Source of the DNA: Chryseobacterium soldanellicola
GTDB taxonomy: Bacteria; Bacteroidota; Bacteroidia; Flavobacteriales; Weeksellaceae
NCBI RefSeq assembly: GCF_900100115.1
Contig: NZ_FNKL01000004.1
Location: forward strand, 558,001 to 622,000
Length of the DNA: 64,000 bases
Direction of reading: 5' to 3'
Shown here: one piece after another, positions 33,686 to 41,928 of the stretch
Position numbering within the stretch: position 1 is the first letter of the stretch
Layout of the letters: each line of letters opens with the position of its first letter
Position numbers and translations under genes: made by a program
The notes under the pieces: model-generated
What the model saw: the letters and a program-made list of their open reading frames with translations, nothing else
What the model was told of the DNA's origin: nothing
Database searches by the model: none

Positions 33686-35569
33686 ATGAATTTAGATCAA
33701 AATATATATTCCAAAGAATCAGTAAAAGCGAGAATGCTTCAGAATGCGACCAAAGTTTGGGGATTAAAAAGTCCGCAATCGCTTGATCCCTTTGTAAAAT
33801 TGCTGATCGATGCATTCAGCACTGAAATTTTTAAAGCCAATAACGAAATACAGACGGTCAATGCCCGGATTTTAGAAAAACTGGCAAAATTATTAACACC
33901 GTCCATTTACACACATCCAATTCCGGCTCATTCGGTGGCTTTTACGCAGCCTTACGAATCTTCGGAGGTTTTATTGGAGCACACTGAGTTTTTTTTCAGG
34001 AAACAAATGACTTCCACCGTGAAATCAGAATCGGACAAGCAGGTTAATATTCCTTTTACACCCATTGGGAATGTTAGGATTAATAAAATTCAGACTTCCA
34101 TTATGTTTGTAGGAAATACATGCTACGGAATTGACGACAGGCTGAATAAAATTCCTATCGCCAGATTTCAGGGAAAACCGGAAGATTACAGAAAAATCAC
34201 CATTGGAATTAATGCTACAAAATATACCAACGAAAATTTTCCGAAATATATAAGCATTTTTTGTTCGAATCCTGCTTTTGAGCATTTGGATTTCACCTAT
34301 AAATTATTGCCCTACATCACGGTTTCAAGCAATGGAAATCCGTTGTTTGTAAAGGAAGGTTTAACCTATCTAAAAAATAACCAGGCTGACGGCTATGAGC
34401 AGATGTTTCGTGAGCAATCCATTCAGAATAAAGTAATTGAAGATGTAAAAAGCATTTACCATCATAAATTTATTGAGGTAAAAGGCCTTTCTAACGAATT
34501 AATTTCAGAACCCGGAAAACTTCCCGAAAATCTCGGTTTTCTTTCCGAAAAAGATGAAGTTACAAAATATATAGACGGAAAAAAATATCTGTGGCTGACT
34601 TTTGAGTTCCCGCCGCAATTTTCTGCGGAAATTTTAGATAATTTTTCATTTGTATTAAATGCTTTTCCGATTTATAATCGTGGTTGGAAGAAAACAGAAT
34701 ACAGTTTAGATATTATGGGAAATAATATTCCCTTGGTAACAGATGATGGTGAACATTTTTTATATGTTGATGAAGTTCAGGACGGCGATGGAAGACGGTA
34801 CACAGAAATCCCTTTTACGCCGAATGACGATCTGAAAAAAGGCTTATATACCGTCAGGAAAGGTGGAATGGAACGTTTTACCAACAGAAATGCAGTCGAC
34901 ATGATCGCCAATGTTTTGGAATTAACGAGAGACGAAATAGCCGCTTTTTCCCTTTTGAACAGGGATAATGTAAAAGGTGTTTTAAGTGAAATGTCCGACA
35001 AGATGAAATCCATGATTCAGAAAGTGAATAATGCGAAAAGAAGCATTAAACAGGAACTGAACTACGTCATTATGGAACCAGTAGACAAAACAGATCACAC
35101 ATACGCATCATTTTGGGTGACACACTGCACATTAGCCAATCATATGCGTCCGGGAACCGAACTTTCCAATCAATTAAAATCACAGACCCTCGTTCTTTTA
35201 ACCGAAACCATCGGTGGAGCTGAAGAGCAGAAGGGTACAGACAGCATTCAGGCCTACAAATATGCTTTGACAACAAGAGACAAGATTATTTCCCTGGAAG
35301 ATGTCAAAAATTATTGCCGAATGGTATTGAAAGATGAATTGAAAGACGTGCGGGTCACACGCGGAACGATGATCAGCAACAAACCAAAGGAAGGTTTTGT
35401 GCGAACGGTCGAGGTTGAAATTATTCCTCAAAATTATTCTTTCTATGGAAGAGTCTATTGGGAAAATATGGCAAATATCCTTAGAAATCAGATCATTTTA
35501 AAAGCTATTGACGGTATTGAATACGTCGTAAAAATCAGCAATGAAGACATCGATTTTTTTGAAAATTAA
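33686..35569 (+). CDS. tssF: Type VI secretion baseplate subunit TssF
   Basis: A 627-residue protein that looks like the TssF/VasA baseplate subunit of the Bacteroidota type VI system. The N-terminal region has the helix pattern FVKLLIDAFSTEIFKANNEI and LEKLAKLLTPSIYTHPIPAHSVAF, corresponding to the TssF start region LLxAFAxLxA...LLxxLxPHYLAPIPS. Later parts are divergent beta-rich segments. It should form the baseplate wedge with TssE and TssG. It is in an operon with TssE; a family A palindrome follows directly and no TssG gene is found after it. Confidence 0.78.
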   Translation: MNLDQNIYSKESVKARMLQNATKVWGLKSPQSLDPFVKLLIDAFSTEIFKANNEIQTVNARILEKLAKLLTPSIYTHPIPAHSVAFTQPYESSEVLLEHTEFFFRKQMTSTVKSESDKQVNIPFTPIGNVRINKIQTSIMFVGNTCYGIDDRLNKIPIARFQGKPEDYRKITIGINATKYTNENFPKYISIFCSNPAFEHLDFTYKLLPYITVSSNGNPLFVKEGLTYLKNNQADGYEQMFREQSIQNKVIEDVKSIYHHKFIEVKGLSNELISEPGKLPENLGFLSEKDEVTKYIDGKKYLWLTFEFPPQFSAEILDNFSFVLNAFPIYNRGWKKTEYSLDIMGNNIPLVTDDGEHFLYVDEVQDGDGRRYTEIPFTPNDDLKKGLYTVRKGGMERFTNRNAVDMIANVLELTRDEIAAFSLLNRDNVKGVLSEMSDKMKSMIQKVNNAKRSIKQELNYVIMEPVDKTDHTYASFWVTHCTLANHMRPGTELSNQLKSQTLVLLTETIGGAEEQKGTDSIQAYKYALTTRDKIISLEDVKNYCRMVLKDELKDVRVTRGTMISNKPKEGFVRTVEVEIIPQNYSFYGRVYWENMANILRNQIILKAIDGIEYVVKISNEDIDFFEN

Positions 35570-35575
35570 AATAAA

Positions 35576-35671
35576 AATCCTTCGACTCCGCTCAGGATGA
35601 CCCCGGTAAATTATTCCGTTAAGTAAGCGGTAAGTATTAGAGATGTCGTCGTGAGCGGAGCTGAAGGATTT
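35576..35671 (-). repeat. Palindromic repeat family A, copy 2
   Basis: Arms AAATCCTTCGACTCCGCTCA then GGATGACC, and GTCGTCGTGAGCGGAGCTGA then AGGATTT. The 41-bp centre is nearly the reverse complement of the centre of copy 3 (37838-37878). The CTAATAC motif reads on the - strand. Confidence 0.8.
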
Positions 35672-35680
35672 CAAATAATA

Positions 35681-35717
35681 AAAAAGCTTCGGGCAAACCT
35701 TTGGTTTGCCCGAAGCT
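35681..35717 (-). terminator. Intrinsic terminator of the - strand monooxygenase operon
   Basis: A 15-bp perfect stem AGCTTCGGGCAAACC/GGTTTGCCCGAAGCT with a 3-nt loop; read on the - strand it ends in TTTTTT. Confidence 0.9.
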
Positions 35718-35730
35718 CATTAAAACACAT

Positions 35731-36030
35731 CTATAATAACCGATCCATTACAATCACCTCTCTATTCTCGAGCAAAGGTACAACCTGCTCCAAAACAATG
35801 CTTTTAAAATGCTCGGAATTTCGGTGCGTGTCAATTGCAGTCGCATCTTTATATCCTTCAAATAAAATTAATGTATTGCTATTTGACCGACTCTGATGGA
35901 GTTTATAAAATAAATTTCCTTCCTCCTGACTGCTTTTCTCAGCAGCTTCTTTCATTAATTGAAGAACAGCATCTAGCTTTCCCTCTTTTACCTGCCATTT
36001 GGCGTAGACGTAAACAGCTTTTTGATCCAT
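35731..36030 (-). CDS. Putative quinol monooxygenase (ABM domain)
   Basis: A 99-residue protein of the dimeric alpha-beta barrel, antibiotic biosynthesis monooxygenase (ABM/YgiN) family: an opening strand VYVYAKWQVKEGKLDAVLQL, a central helix with EEGNLFYKLHQSRS, and LILFEGYKDATAIDTHRNSEHF, in which the histidines H and NSEHF form the conserved pocket. Such proteins oxidise quinols or aromatic compounds without a cofactor. The DJ-1/PfpI gene upstream is 23 bases away, so the two form an operon that may serve electrophile or carbonyl stress; that link is inferred. Confidence 0.85.
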   Translation of the reverse strand: MDQKAVYVYAKWQVKEGKLDAVLQLMKEAAEKSSQEEGNLFYKLHQSRSNSNTLILFEGYKDATAIDTHRNSEHFKSIVLEQVVPLLENREVIVMDRLL

Positions 36031-36053
36031 TTTATTAATTTTACGATTAAAAA

Positions 36054-36731
36054 CTATGCTTTTGCTTCCAGAAGAGCAACTATTTTCTCACCAACCCCTT
36101 TTGCGGAAGCCGGATTTTGGCCTGTTACAAGGTTTCCGTCTGCAATACTGTTTGCAGACCAAGGTTCAGCAGCGTGAAAAATGGCACCTTGCTCAGTTAA
36201 AGCCGCTTGTAAATCAAAAGGGACGTCAGGTCTTGCATAATTATCTTCTTCTTCAGTGGTGAAAGAGGTTATATTTTTGCCGTTAACCAAATAGCTTCCG
36301 TCACTCAATTTTACATTTAGAAGCGATACCGGGCCATGACAAACCGCTCCAACTACACGATTGCTTTCATAAAAATCGGCAATAACCTTTTTGAGTTCTG
36401 GAGCTTCAGACATATCCGCCATTGGGGCAATACCTCCCGGAACAAAAACTGCATCGTAATCATCAGTATTGATATCAGAAAGCTTTCCTGCATTGTGCAT
36501 ATCCTGCCAACCTTTTCCTGTTAAGAATTTTAAATTATCCGGATCATCGGCTAAGTTTAAAGCATCTAAAAACGGCGATTCACCGGTAAGGCTCGCAAAA
36601 TCTATTTGATAGCCTGCTTTTTCAAACTCTGCATAAGGATGGGCCACTTCAGGTAAAAAAGTTCCTGTTCTTCTGTGGTTAGGACCGATTGAGTTTGCAT
36701 TTGACACGATAATTAATACTTTTGGTTTCAT
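36054..36731 (-). CDS. DJ-1/PfpI family (Hsp31-like) glutamine-amidotransferase-fold protein
   Basis: A 225-residue protein of the class I glutamine amidotransferase fold, DJ-1/PfpI superfamily. The nucleophile elbow is VGAVCHGPVSLL with C131 and H132; VFVPGGIAPMADMSEAPE lies before it, and a glutamate in SLTGESPFLD fits the acidic partner. Its nearest class is the Hsp31/YajL type acting as holdase, protease or glyoxalase. It is followed by a monooxygenase gene 23 bases downstream. A strong terminator serving the preceding Crp/Fnr gene separates it from that gene. Confidence 0.87.
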   Translation of the reverse strand: MKPKVLIIVSNANSIGPNHRRTGTFLPEVAHPYAEFEKAGYQIDFASLTGESPFLDALNLADDPDNLKFLTGKGWQDMHNAGKLSDINTDDYDAVFVPGGIAPMADMSEAPELKKVIADFYESNRVVGAVCHGPVSLLNVKLSDGSYLVNGKNITSFTTEEEDNYARPDVPFDLQAALTEQGAIFHAAEPWSANSIADGNLVTGQNPASAKGVGEKIVALLEAKA

Positions 36732-36841
36732 GACTTAAATTTTTTTGTTAATTAAATATTTTAATTGATCTTTTGAAATTGTTTTAATTTCTATAGCAAA
36801 TTTATACAGACTCCATGCCTCAAAAGAAGGAGTGAAGTCAC

Positions 36842-36870
36842 AAAAAAAGTGTGATCGAAATCACACTTTG
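36842..36870 (-). terminator. Intrinsic terminator downstream of the Crp/Fnr gene
   Basis: AAAGTGTGAT pairs with ATCACACTTT around CGA; on the - strand it runs into TTTTTTTG. It lies about 320 bases after the Crp/Fnr stop codon, with repeats between. Confidence 0.75.
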
Positions 36871-36888
36871 TTATTAAATTTTATTTAG

Positions 36889-36985
36889 AGCTTAATCCCG
36901 CTTTCCGTTGCAATTCCTCATTACGCGGCTCCGCTTCGCTCCGCCGTTCCATTGCGGGATTTTCTCTTCAATCGGGGCTAGGGTT
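36889..36985 (+). repeat. Structured repeat family B, copy 4
   Basis: The left end is GAGCTTAATCCCGCTTTCCG and the right end TTCAATCGGGGCTAGGG. The interior differs from the other copies (GCGGCTCCGCTTCGCTCCGC). It is the only copy lying between - strand genes, but it keeps the same + orientation. Confidence 0.75.
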
Positions 36986-36997
36986 GCAACAGTATCG

Positions 36998-37188
36998 TCA
37001 TTGCGAGGAACGAAGTGACGAAGCAATCTCTTGAAATGTAACATAATGTTTGTTATGTTGGACGAATCAGAATATAGTATAAAAAACAATTTATTTAGCG
37101 TTATTCATGTAAAATTTAGTGTTAAAAAAGATTGCTTCGTCGCTTCTGAACTACGTTCGCAGACCTTCTGTCTGTTCGCAATGACAAA
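36998..37188. repeat. Repeat family C, pair in inverted orientation
   Basis: GTCATTGCGAGGAACGAAGT then GACGAAGCAATC at 36998-37030 faces GATTGCTTCGTCGCTTCTGA then ACTACGTTCGCAGACC and TTCGCAATGAC at 37130-37188. The second copy ends three bases before the Crp/Fnr stop codon. Confidence 0.7.
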
Positions 37189-37191
37189 AAA

Positions 37192-37764
37192 TTATTTATT
37201 GTTATTGGAATACAATCTGCTCAGCGTTTCTCTGCTGACTCCCAGATATTCTGCTACGTATTTTTTAGGAATTTGTGAGATGAGGTCAGGATATAATCGT
37301 GAGAATTCTTCGTATCGTTGCTGAGGTGTGCTTGATAATAAAAGGATGATTCTCTGTTGTAAAGCAATGTAGCCGTTGGTCAATTTAATTCTGAAAAAAT
37401 GATCCATTTTATGAAATTCTGAGGCCAGCTTTTCTCTTCCCTGTAAAGTAAGGCTTACAACTTCACCGTCTTTGAGACATTCTACAAACATTTTGGAGTT
37501 CTTTTGCTTAAAAAATCCTACATAATCTGTCATCCACCAATTTTTTTTCGCAAATTGTAAAATATGCTCTTTGCCATCTTCATCGATATAAAAGACTTTA
37601 AAAATTCCGTCCAAAGCGAGGAATTCATGCTTCACTTCATCACCTTCATGAATAAGGAATTGATTTTTACGAACTTTTTTCAGGGTAAAAAATGTCTGGA
37701 TATAATCAAATTCCTCGTCGGTAATTGGGGTTATTTCTTCGATATGCTCTCGCAGTCTGTTCAT
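37192..37764 (-). CDS. Crp/Fnr family transcriptional regulator
   Basis: A 190-residue regulator. Residues about 15-115 form a cyclic-nucleotide-binding-like beta roll (FLIHEGDEVKHEFLALDGIF, EDGKEHILQFAKKNWW), and the C-terminal 45 residues a winged helix-turn-helix, LISQIPKKYVAEYLGVSRET then LSRLYSNN. No cysteine cluster for an iron-sulfur centre is seen, so it is not a classical FNR. Regulators of this kind in the phylum often sit beside the gene they control; here the DJ-1/PfpI-monooxygenase operon lies downstream on the same strand. Confidence 0.9.
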   Translation of the reverse strand: MNRLREHIEEITPITDEEFDYIQTFFTLKKVRKNQFLIHEGDEVKHEFLALDGIFKVFYIDEDGKEHILQFAKKNWWMTDYVGFFKQKNSKMFVECLKDGEVVSLTLQGREKLASEFHKMDHFFRIKLTNGYIALQQRIILLLSSTPQQRYEEFSRLYPDLISQIPKKYVAEYLGVSRETLSRLYSNNNK

Positions 37765-37809
37765 GGCTGTGGATAATGAAATGTAAATTTAAAAAAAATT
37801 AGCTAAGTT

Positions 37810-37906
37810 AAGATCCTTCGACAGCCTCAGATGACATTTCTAATACTAACCGTTTACTTTAACGGAATACTTTACCGGTGTCATCATGAGCCTGTCGTAG
37901 GATCTT
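37810..37906 (+). repeat. Palindromic repeat family A, copy 3
   Basis: Arms AGATCCTTCGACAGCCTCAG then ATGACAT, and TGTCATCATGAGCCTGTCGT then AGGATCTT. The centre contains CTAATACTAACCG and is the inverted counterpart of the centre of copy 2. It lies between the divergent Crp/Fnr and uvrA genes. Confidence 0.8.
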
Positions 37907-38027
37907 ATGAATAATAAACTATAAATATTTATTAAGTTTAAAAATTTAATTTAAAACAAAAACTTTTAAGCCAGTCACCGTTAATTATTCTAACACTTTT
38001 TAACATAAAAAATTCCATAAAATTCCG

Positions 38028-38035
38028 TAATTTTG
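38028..38035 (+). promoter_or_regulatory. -7 box of the uvrA promoter
   Basis: TAATTTTG fits TAnnTTTG, 35 bases before the start codon. Confidence 0.45.
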
Positions 38036-38070
38036 CCCATCGTGATTTTCAGGTAGAATCACATCAAATT

Positions 38071-40902
38071 ATGAGTAAATCAACAGAATATATAGAAGTT
38101 TACGGCGCGCGCGAGCATAATCTTAAGAACATCAATGTAAAAATTCCACGCAACGAATTGGTTGTTATTACCGGGCTTTCCGGAAGCGGAAAATCATCAT
38201 TGGCTTTTGACACGATTTTTGCTGAAGGTCAGCGTCGTTATATTGAAACGTTTTCGGCCTATGCACGTCAGTTTTTGGGCGGCCTGGAACGTCCTGATGT
38301 TGACAAAATCGAAGGACTTTCACCCGTAATTGCAATCGAGCAGAAAACAACCAACAAAAACCCGCGTTCAACAGTGGGAACCGTTACGGAACTGTACGAT
38401 TATCTGCGTCTTTTGTATGCAAGGGTTTCGGATGCTTATTCCCAGACGACAGGAAAAAAATTGGTAAGCTATACCGAAGATCAGATTCTGGATGCGATCA
38501 AAGAAAATTATAAAGGCGAAAAAATCATGCTGATGGCACCTGTTGTTCGTTCAAGAAAAGGGCATTATCATGAGCTTTTTGTTCAGATGGCGAAAAAAGG
38601 GTACGGACAGGCAAGAATTGATGGTAAATTACAGGATATTGAATACGATTTAAAGCTGGACCGTTACAAAACCCACGATATTGATATCGTAATAGACCGT
38701 TGGATCATCGGCGAAAGCGCATCCGAAAGCAGAATGGAAAAATCATTGCGTACAGCAATGGAAATGGGAGAAGGATTGATCGGAATTCAGAAGCTGGGAG
38801 GTACGGAAATTGAATATTTTTCTAAAAACCTGATGGATGCCGAAACAGGTCATTCATTAGCTTTACCGGAACCGAATACTTTTTCATTCAACTCTCCGAA
38901 GGGAAGCTGCCCGGATTGCAAAGGATTAGGGACAATTAAAAAAATCAACACAGATTATTTTGTAGAAAATCCTAAATTATCCATCAATCAGGGCGGTTTG
39001 CTGCCTTTGGAAGATATTAAGTCTAATAAATGGATTTTAGCACAGATTAAAAATATTCTTGAAATTTTCGGTTTGGGTTTAACGACTCCTCTCCAGGATA
39101 TTCCGGAAGAAGCGTTGGATTATATGTACAACGGCTGTCATAAGGAATTCAATAAAGACCTGAAATATGCAGGAATCACCAAAAAAATAAAGATAAGCTT
39201 CGACGGTTTGATTCCTTTTATGGAAGAAATGATTGATGAAAGAGAATCTTACGAAGCAATTTTACTGGAAAGACATTTTACCACCGAAGAAACTTGTCCC
39301 GAATGTAAAGGAACGCGTCTTCAGCCTTCAAGCTTAAGCTTTAAAATTGATGGGAAAAATATTGCTGAGGTTAACGGTTTGAGCTTATCAGATTTAAAAG
39401 AATGGTTGGCTGATATTAAAGATACATTTTCTGAGAAGCATAAGATCATTGCTTATGAAATTTTAAAAGAAATCGAAACCCGGCTGCAGTTTTTACTGGA
39501 TGTAGGTTTGGATTATCTGAGTTTGAGCAGAAGTTCAAAAACCCTTTCCGGAGGGGAATCACAAAGGATTCGTCTGGCAACGCAGATCGGTTCTCAATTG
39601 GTAAATGTATTATATATCCTGGATGAGCCAAGTATCGGATTGCACCAAAGAGACAACGAAAGACTGATTAAATCATTAAAAAATCTTCGCGATATCGGAA
39701 ACTCTGTTTTGGTTGTTGAGCACGATAAAGATATGATTTTAGAAGCCGATGAGGTGTTGGATATTGGTCCGAGAGCCGGAAAATTCGGGGGAGAAATTCT
39801 TTGGCAGGGAAAACCGAAAGATCTCTTAAATGCAGATACGATAACGGCAGATTATATTACAGGAAAGAGAAAAATTGCTGTTCCTGATGAAAGAAGAGCT
39901 GGAAATGGCAAGAGTATAGTATTAAAAGGAGCTACAGGAAACAATCTTAAAAACGTTACCCTGGAAATTCCTCTTGGAAAATTGGTGGTGGTTTCAGGGA
40001 TTTCAGGAAGCGGAAAATCTTCTCTGATTAACGGAACTTTGTATCCGATTCTTAACAAACACTTTTACAGAGCGGTTCAGGAACCTTTACCTTACAAAAA
40101 AATTGAAGGTCTTGAAAACATTGATAAAATTGTAGACGTCGATCAGACACCGATCGGGAGAACGCCTCGTTCAAATCCTGCAACATACACAGGAATGTTT
40201 ACGGATATCAGAAATCTTTTTGCTGAATTACCGGAAAGTAAAATCCGTGGTTACAAGCCCGGAAGATTTTCTTTCAATGTTAAAGGTGGAAGATGCGAAA
40301 CCTGCCAGGGTGGCGGTTTGAAAGTGATTGAAATGAATTTCCTGCCGGATGTTTATGTTCATTGTGAAACCTGCAACGGAAAACGTTTCAACAGAGAAAC
40401 ACTTGAGGTTCGTTACAAAGGAAAATCTATTTCCGATGTATTGGATATGACGATTGATGAAGCGGTAGATTTCTTCCAGCCGATCCCTAAGATTTTTGCT
40501 AAAGTGAAAACGCTACAGGATGTGGGATTGGGATATATTACGCTGGGGCAACAGTCGACAACGCTTTCTGGCGGGGAAGCTCAACGTATTAAATTAGCAA
40601 CGGAACTTGCAAAAAGACAAACAGGCAATACTTTATACATTCTTGATGAGCCGACAACCGGACTTCATTTTGAAGATGTGAAAATTCTGATGGAAGCCAT
40701 TAATAAATTGGTGGAATTAGGAAATTCATTTATTATTATTGAACATAATATGGATGTAATAAAGCTGGCAGATCATATTATCGACGTTGGTCCGGAAGGC
40801 GGAAAACACGGCGGACAGATCGTTGCACAAGGTACTCCCGAAGAAATTGTAAAGTCAAAGAAGAGTTTGACCGGAAAGTTTTTGAAAAGGGAACTGGAGT
40901 AA
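38071..40902 (+). CDS. uvrA: Excinuclease ABC subunit A
   Basis: A 943-residue DNA damage recognition ATPase of nucleotide excision repair, full length for the family. The first Walker A is GLSGSGKS at residues 35-42 and the second GISGSGKS at 643-650. Zinc-binding cysteine pairs occur as CPDCKGLG, CPECKGTRLQ, and the C-terminal module CETCQGGG with CETCNGKRF. ABC signatures are TLSGGESQRIRLATQIGS and TLSGGEAQRIKLATELAK, each followed by a Walker B (LYILDEPS, LYILDEPTTGLH). It works as a dimer and loads UvrB at lesions. It is a single-gene unit with a strong terminator. Confidence 0.98.
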   Translation: MSKSTEYIEVYGAREHNLKNINVKIPRNELVVITGLSGSGKSSLAFDTIFAEGQRRYIETFSAYARQFLGGLERPDVDKIEGLSPVIAIEQKTTNKNPRSTVGTVTELYDYLRLLYARVSDAYSQTTGKKLVSYTEDQILDAIKENYKGEKIMLMAPVVRSRKGHYHELFVQMAKKGYGQARIDGKLQDIEYDLKLDRYKTHDIDIVIDRWIIGESASESRMEKSLRTAMEMGEGLIGIQKLGGTEIEYFSKNLMDAETGHSLALPEPNTFSFNSPKGSCPDCKGLGTIKKINTDYFVENPKLSINQGGLLPLEDIKSNKWILAQIKNILEIFGLGLTTPLQDIPEEALDYMYNGCHKEFNKDLKYAGITKKIKISFDGLIPFMEEMIDERESYEAILLERHFTTEETCPECKGTRLQPSSLSFKIDGKNIAEVNGLSLSDLKEWLADIKDTFSEKHKIIAYEILKEIETRLQFLLDVGLDYLSLSRSSKTLSGGESQRIRLATQIGSQLVNVLYILDEPSIGLHQRDNERLIKSLKNLRDIGNSVLVVEHDKDMILEADEVLDIGPRAGKFGGEILWQGKPKDLLNADTITADYITGKRKIAVPDERRAGNGKSIVLKGATGNNLKNVTLEIPLGKLVVVSGISGSGKSSLINGTLYPILNKHFYRAVQEPLPYKKIEGLENIDKIVDVDQTPIGRTPRSNPATYTGMFTDIRNLFAELPESKIRGYKPGRFSFNVKGGRCETCQGGGLKVIEMNFLPDVYVHCETCNGKRFNRETLEVRYKGKSISDVLDMTIDEAVDFFQPIPKIFAKVKTLQDVGLGYITLGQQSTTLSGGEAQRIKLATELAKRQTGNTLYILDEPTTGLHFEDVKILMEAINKLVELGNSFIIIEHNMDVIKLADHIIDVGPEGGKHGGQIVAQGTPEEIVKSKKSLTGKFLKRELE

Positions 40903-40968
40903 TTCAATCAATTTTAAAATATAATCTTTGTTATTCCGCAAGAATTCCGATAACAAAAACAAAATATC

Positions 40969-40998
40969 AGGCTAAACAAGCAAAGTTTAGCCTTTTTT
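40969..40998 (+). terminator. Intrinsic terminator after uvrA
   Basis: GGCTAAAC pairs with GTTTAGCC around a 7-nt loop, followed by TTTTTT. Confidence 0.88.
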
Positions 40999-41129
40999 AT
41001 GCCCAATATTAACTTCCAATGTTAAATTTTCAATTATTTTCAAAATTTATTTGTCTGATAATCAATGATTTAATTTTCAATGTTAACGCAATGTTAACTG
41101 TATGTAAAATTAATATGAATTATTTTATA

Positions 41130-41137
41130 TATCTTTG
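41130..41137 (+). promoter_or_regulatory. -7 box upstream of the TonB-C-like gene
   Basis: TATCTTTG fits TAnnTTTG, 49 bases before the start codon. Confidence 0.45.
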
Positions 41138-41186
41138 GTAAAGAAATAGTAAATAAGTTTAATATAACATTTAAAACCAAAGAGTT

Positions 41187-41591
41187 ATGAAAAATAAAGT
41201 TCAAATATTAGTGGCATCAATTTTCGTTTGCGGATTTATGGCTTTAGTAAATACTGTAAAAGCCCAAACTACAAATAATAACACCATTCAGGAAGTACAG
41301 CTGAATAAGAATGATGCTTTCAATGAAGTTAGGAATCTGTTAATCGCTAATTTTGATTTTACAAATTCTGACTACAAGCAGGGAATTGTAAACTCAGAAG
41401 TACAGTTTGATATTGCAGAAAACGGGAAAATCGTAAACGTACATTCCAAAGGAGACTGCAAAAATGTAAGCAAAGAAATTGAAAATGTTTTAAGCCATCT
41501 TCAATACAAAATCGACAGCAAGAAATTAAATGAAAATATGATCGCATCAACGTATGTGATGCCGGTAAGAGTAGATATCAACAACAGATAA
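41187..41591 (+). CDS. Exported protein resembling a stand-alone TonB C-terminal domain
   Basis: A 134-residue exported protein. The signal peptide ends near VKAQ (about residue 27). The mature part resembles a TonB C-terminal domain: a strand VNSEVQFDIAENGKIVNVHS, a helix around KEIENVLSHLQY, and a final strand STYVMPVRVDIN, which is the beta-alpha-beta pattern of energy-transducer TonB. There is no transmembrane anchor or proline-rich linker, so it cannot act as a full TonB. The domain assignment is inferred from this pattern only. Confidence 0.65.
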   Translation: MKNKVQILVASIFVCGFMALVNTVKAQTTNNNTIQEVQLNKNDAFNEVRNLLIANFDFTNSDYKQGIVNSEVQFDIAENGKIVNVHSKGDCKNVSKEIENVLSHLQYKIDSKKLNENMIASTYVMPVRVDINNR

Positions 41592-41616
41592 TATTCATAC
41601 AATCTTTTATAATAGA

Positions 41617-41650
41617 GCCATGCAGATTTTTGCGTGGCTTTTTTTTTTTT
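41617..41650 (+). terminator. Intrinsic terminator after the TonB-C-like gene
   Basis: AGCCATGC pairs with GCGTGGCT around an 8-nt loop and runs into ten T residues. Confidence 0.88.
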
Positions 41651-41738
41651 AAGTGTAAATAATGAAAGTTTTAAACAAAAAATTGTAATAAAGTAAAAAT
41701 AATTTCGTTTTACATTTAACCAGCAAAATTAAAACGAT

Positions 41739-41873
41739 ATGAAAAATTTAAAGAAATTAACCAAAACAGAATTAAAATCAGTGTACGGAGGGCAGCCAAA
41801 GCAATATTGTGTATACTGTGAGAGATTGAACAAAACGGTTTGCAGTACTGTTCCGATTGCTCAATGTCCTTAA
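41739..41873 (+). CDS. Small bacteriocin-like peptide with double-glycine leader
   Basis: A 44-residue peptide. Residues 1-18, MKNLKKLTKTELKSVYGG, form a typical double-glycine leader of the class II bacteriocin type. After GG comes a 26-residue core with four cysteines (YCVYC, TVC, QCP), which could form two disulfides or be modified. Similar leaders occur on many small genes in Chryseobacterium, usually annotated as bacteriocin-like. It is flanked by terminators on both sides, so it is a single-gene transcript. No C39 peptidase-transporter, modifying enzyme or immunity gene is next to it. A ribosome-binding site is not obvious, as is common in this phylum. Confidence 0.75.
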   Translation: MKNLKKLTKTELKSVYGGQPKQYCVYCERLNKTVCSTVPIAQCP

Positions 41874-41879
41874 AAAAAT

Positions 41880-41912
41880 AAAGCTGCCTGAAATTAATCA
41901 GGCAGCTTTTTT
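41880..41912. terminator. Bidirectional terminator between the GG-leader gene and the lipoprotein gene
   Basis: AAGCTGCCTGA pairs with TCAGGCAGCTT around a 6-nt loop, with A residues before and T residues after. Confidence 0.88.
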
Positions 41913-41928
41913 ATTGAATAAATTTAAT

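Larger units (their letters stand above)
36732..37191. other. 460-bp intergenic region between - strand genes
   Basis: It contains the promoter region of the DJ-1/PfpI gene, the Crp/Fnr terminator, a family B copy and an inverted pair of family C copies. No gene is seen. Confidence 0.55.
37765..38070. other. 306-bp divergent promoter region
   Basis: It holds a perfect DnaA-box match TGTGGATAA at 37768-37776 next to the Crp/Fnr start, a family A palindrome, AT-rich sequence, and the uvrA -7 box. Confidence 0.5.

Noticed and set aside
33219..35569. A prophage or full contractile-injection locus
   Set aside because: Only the TssE- and TssF-like genes are present; no sheath, tube, spike, capsid, integrase or lysis gene was seen.
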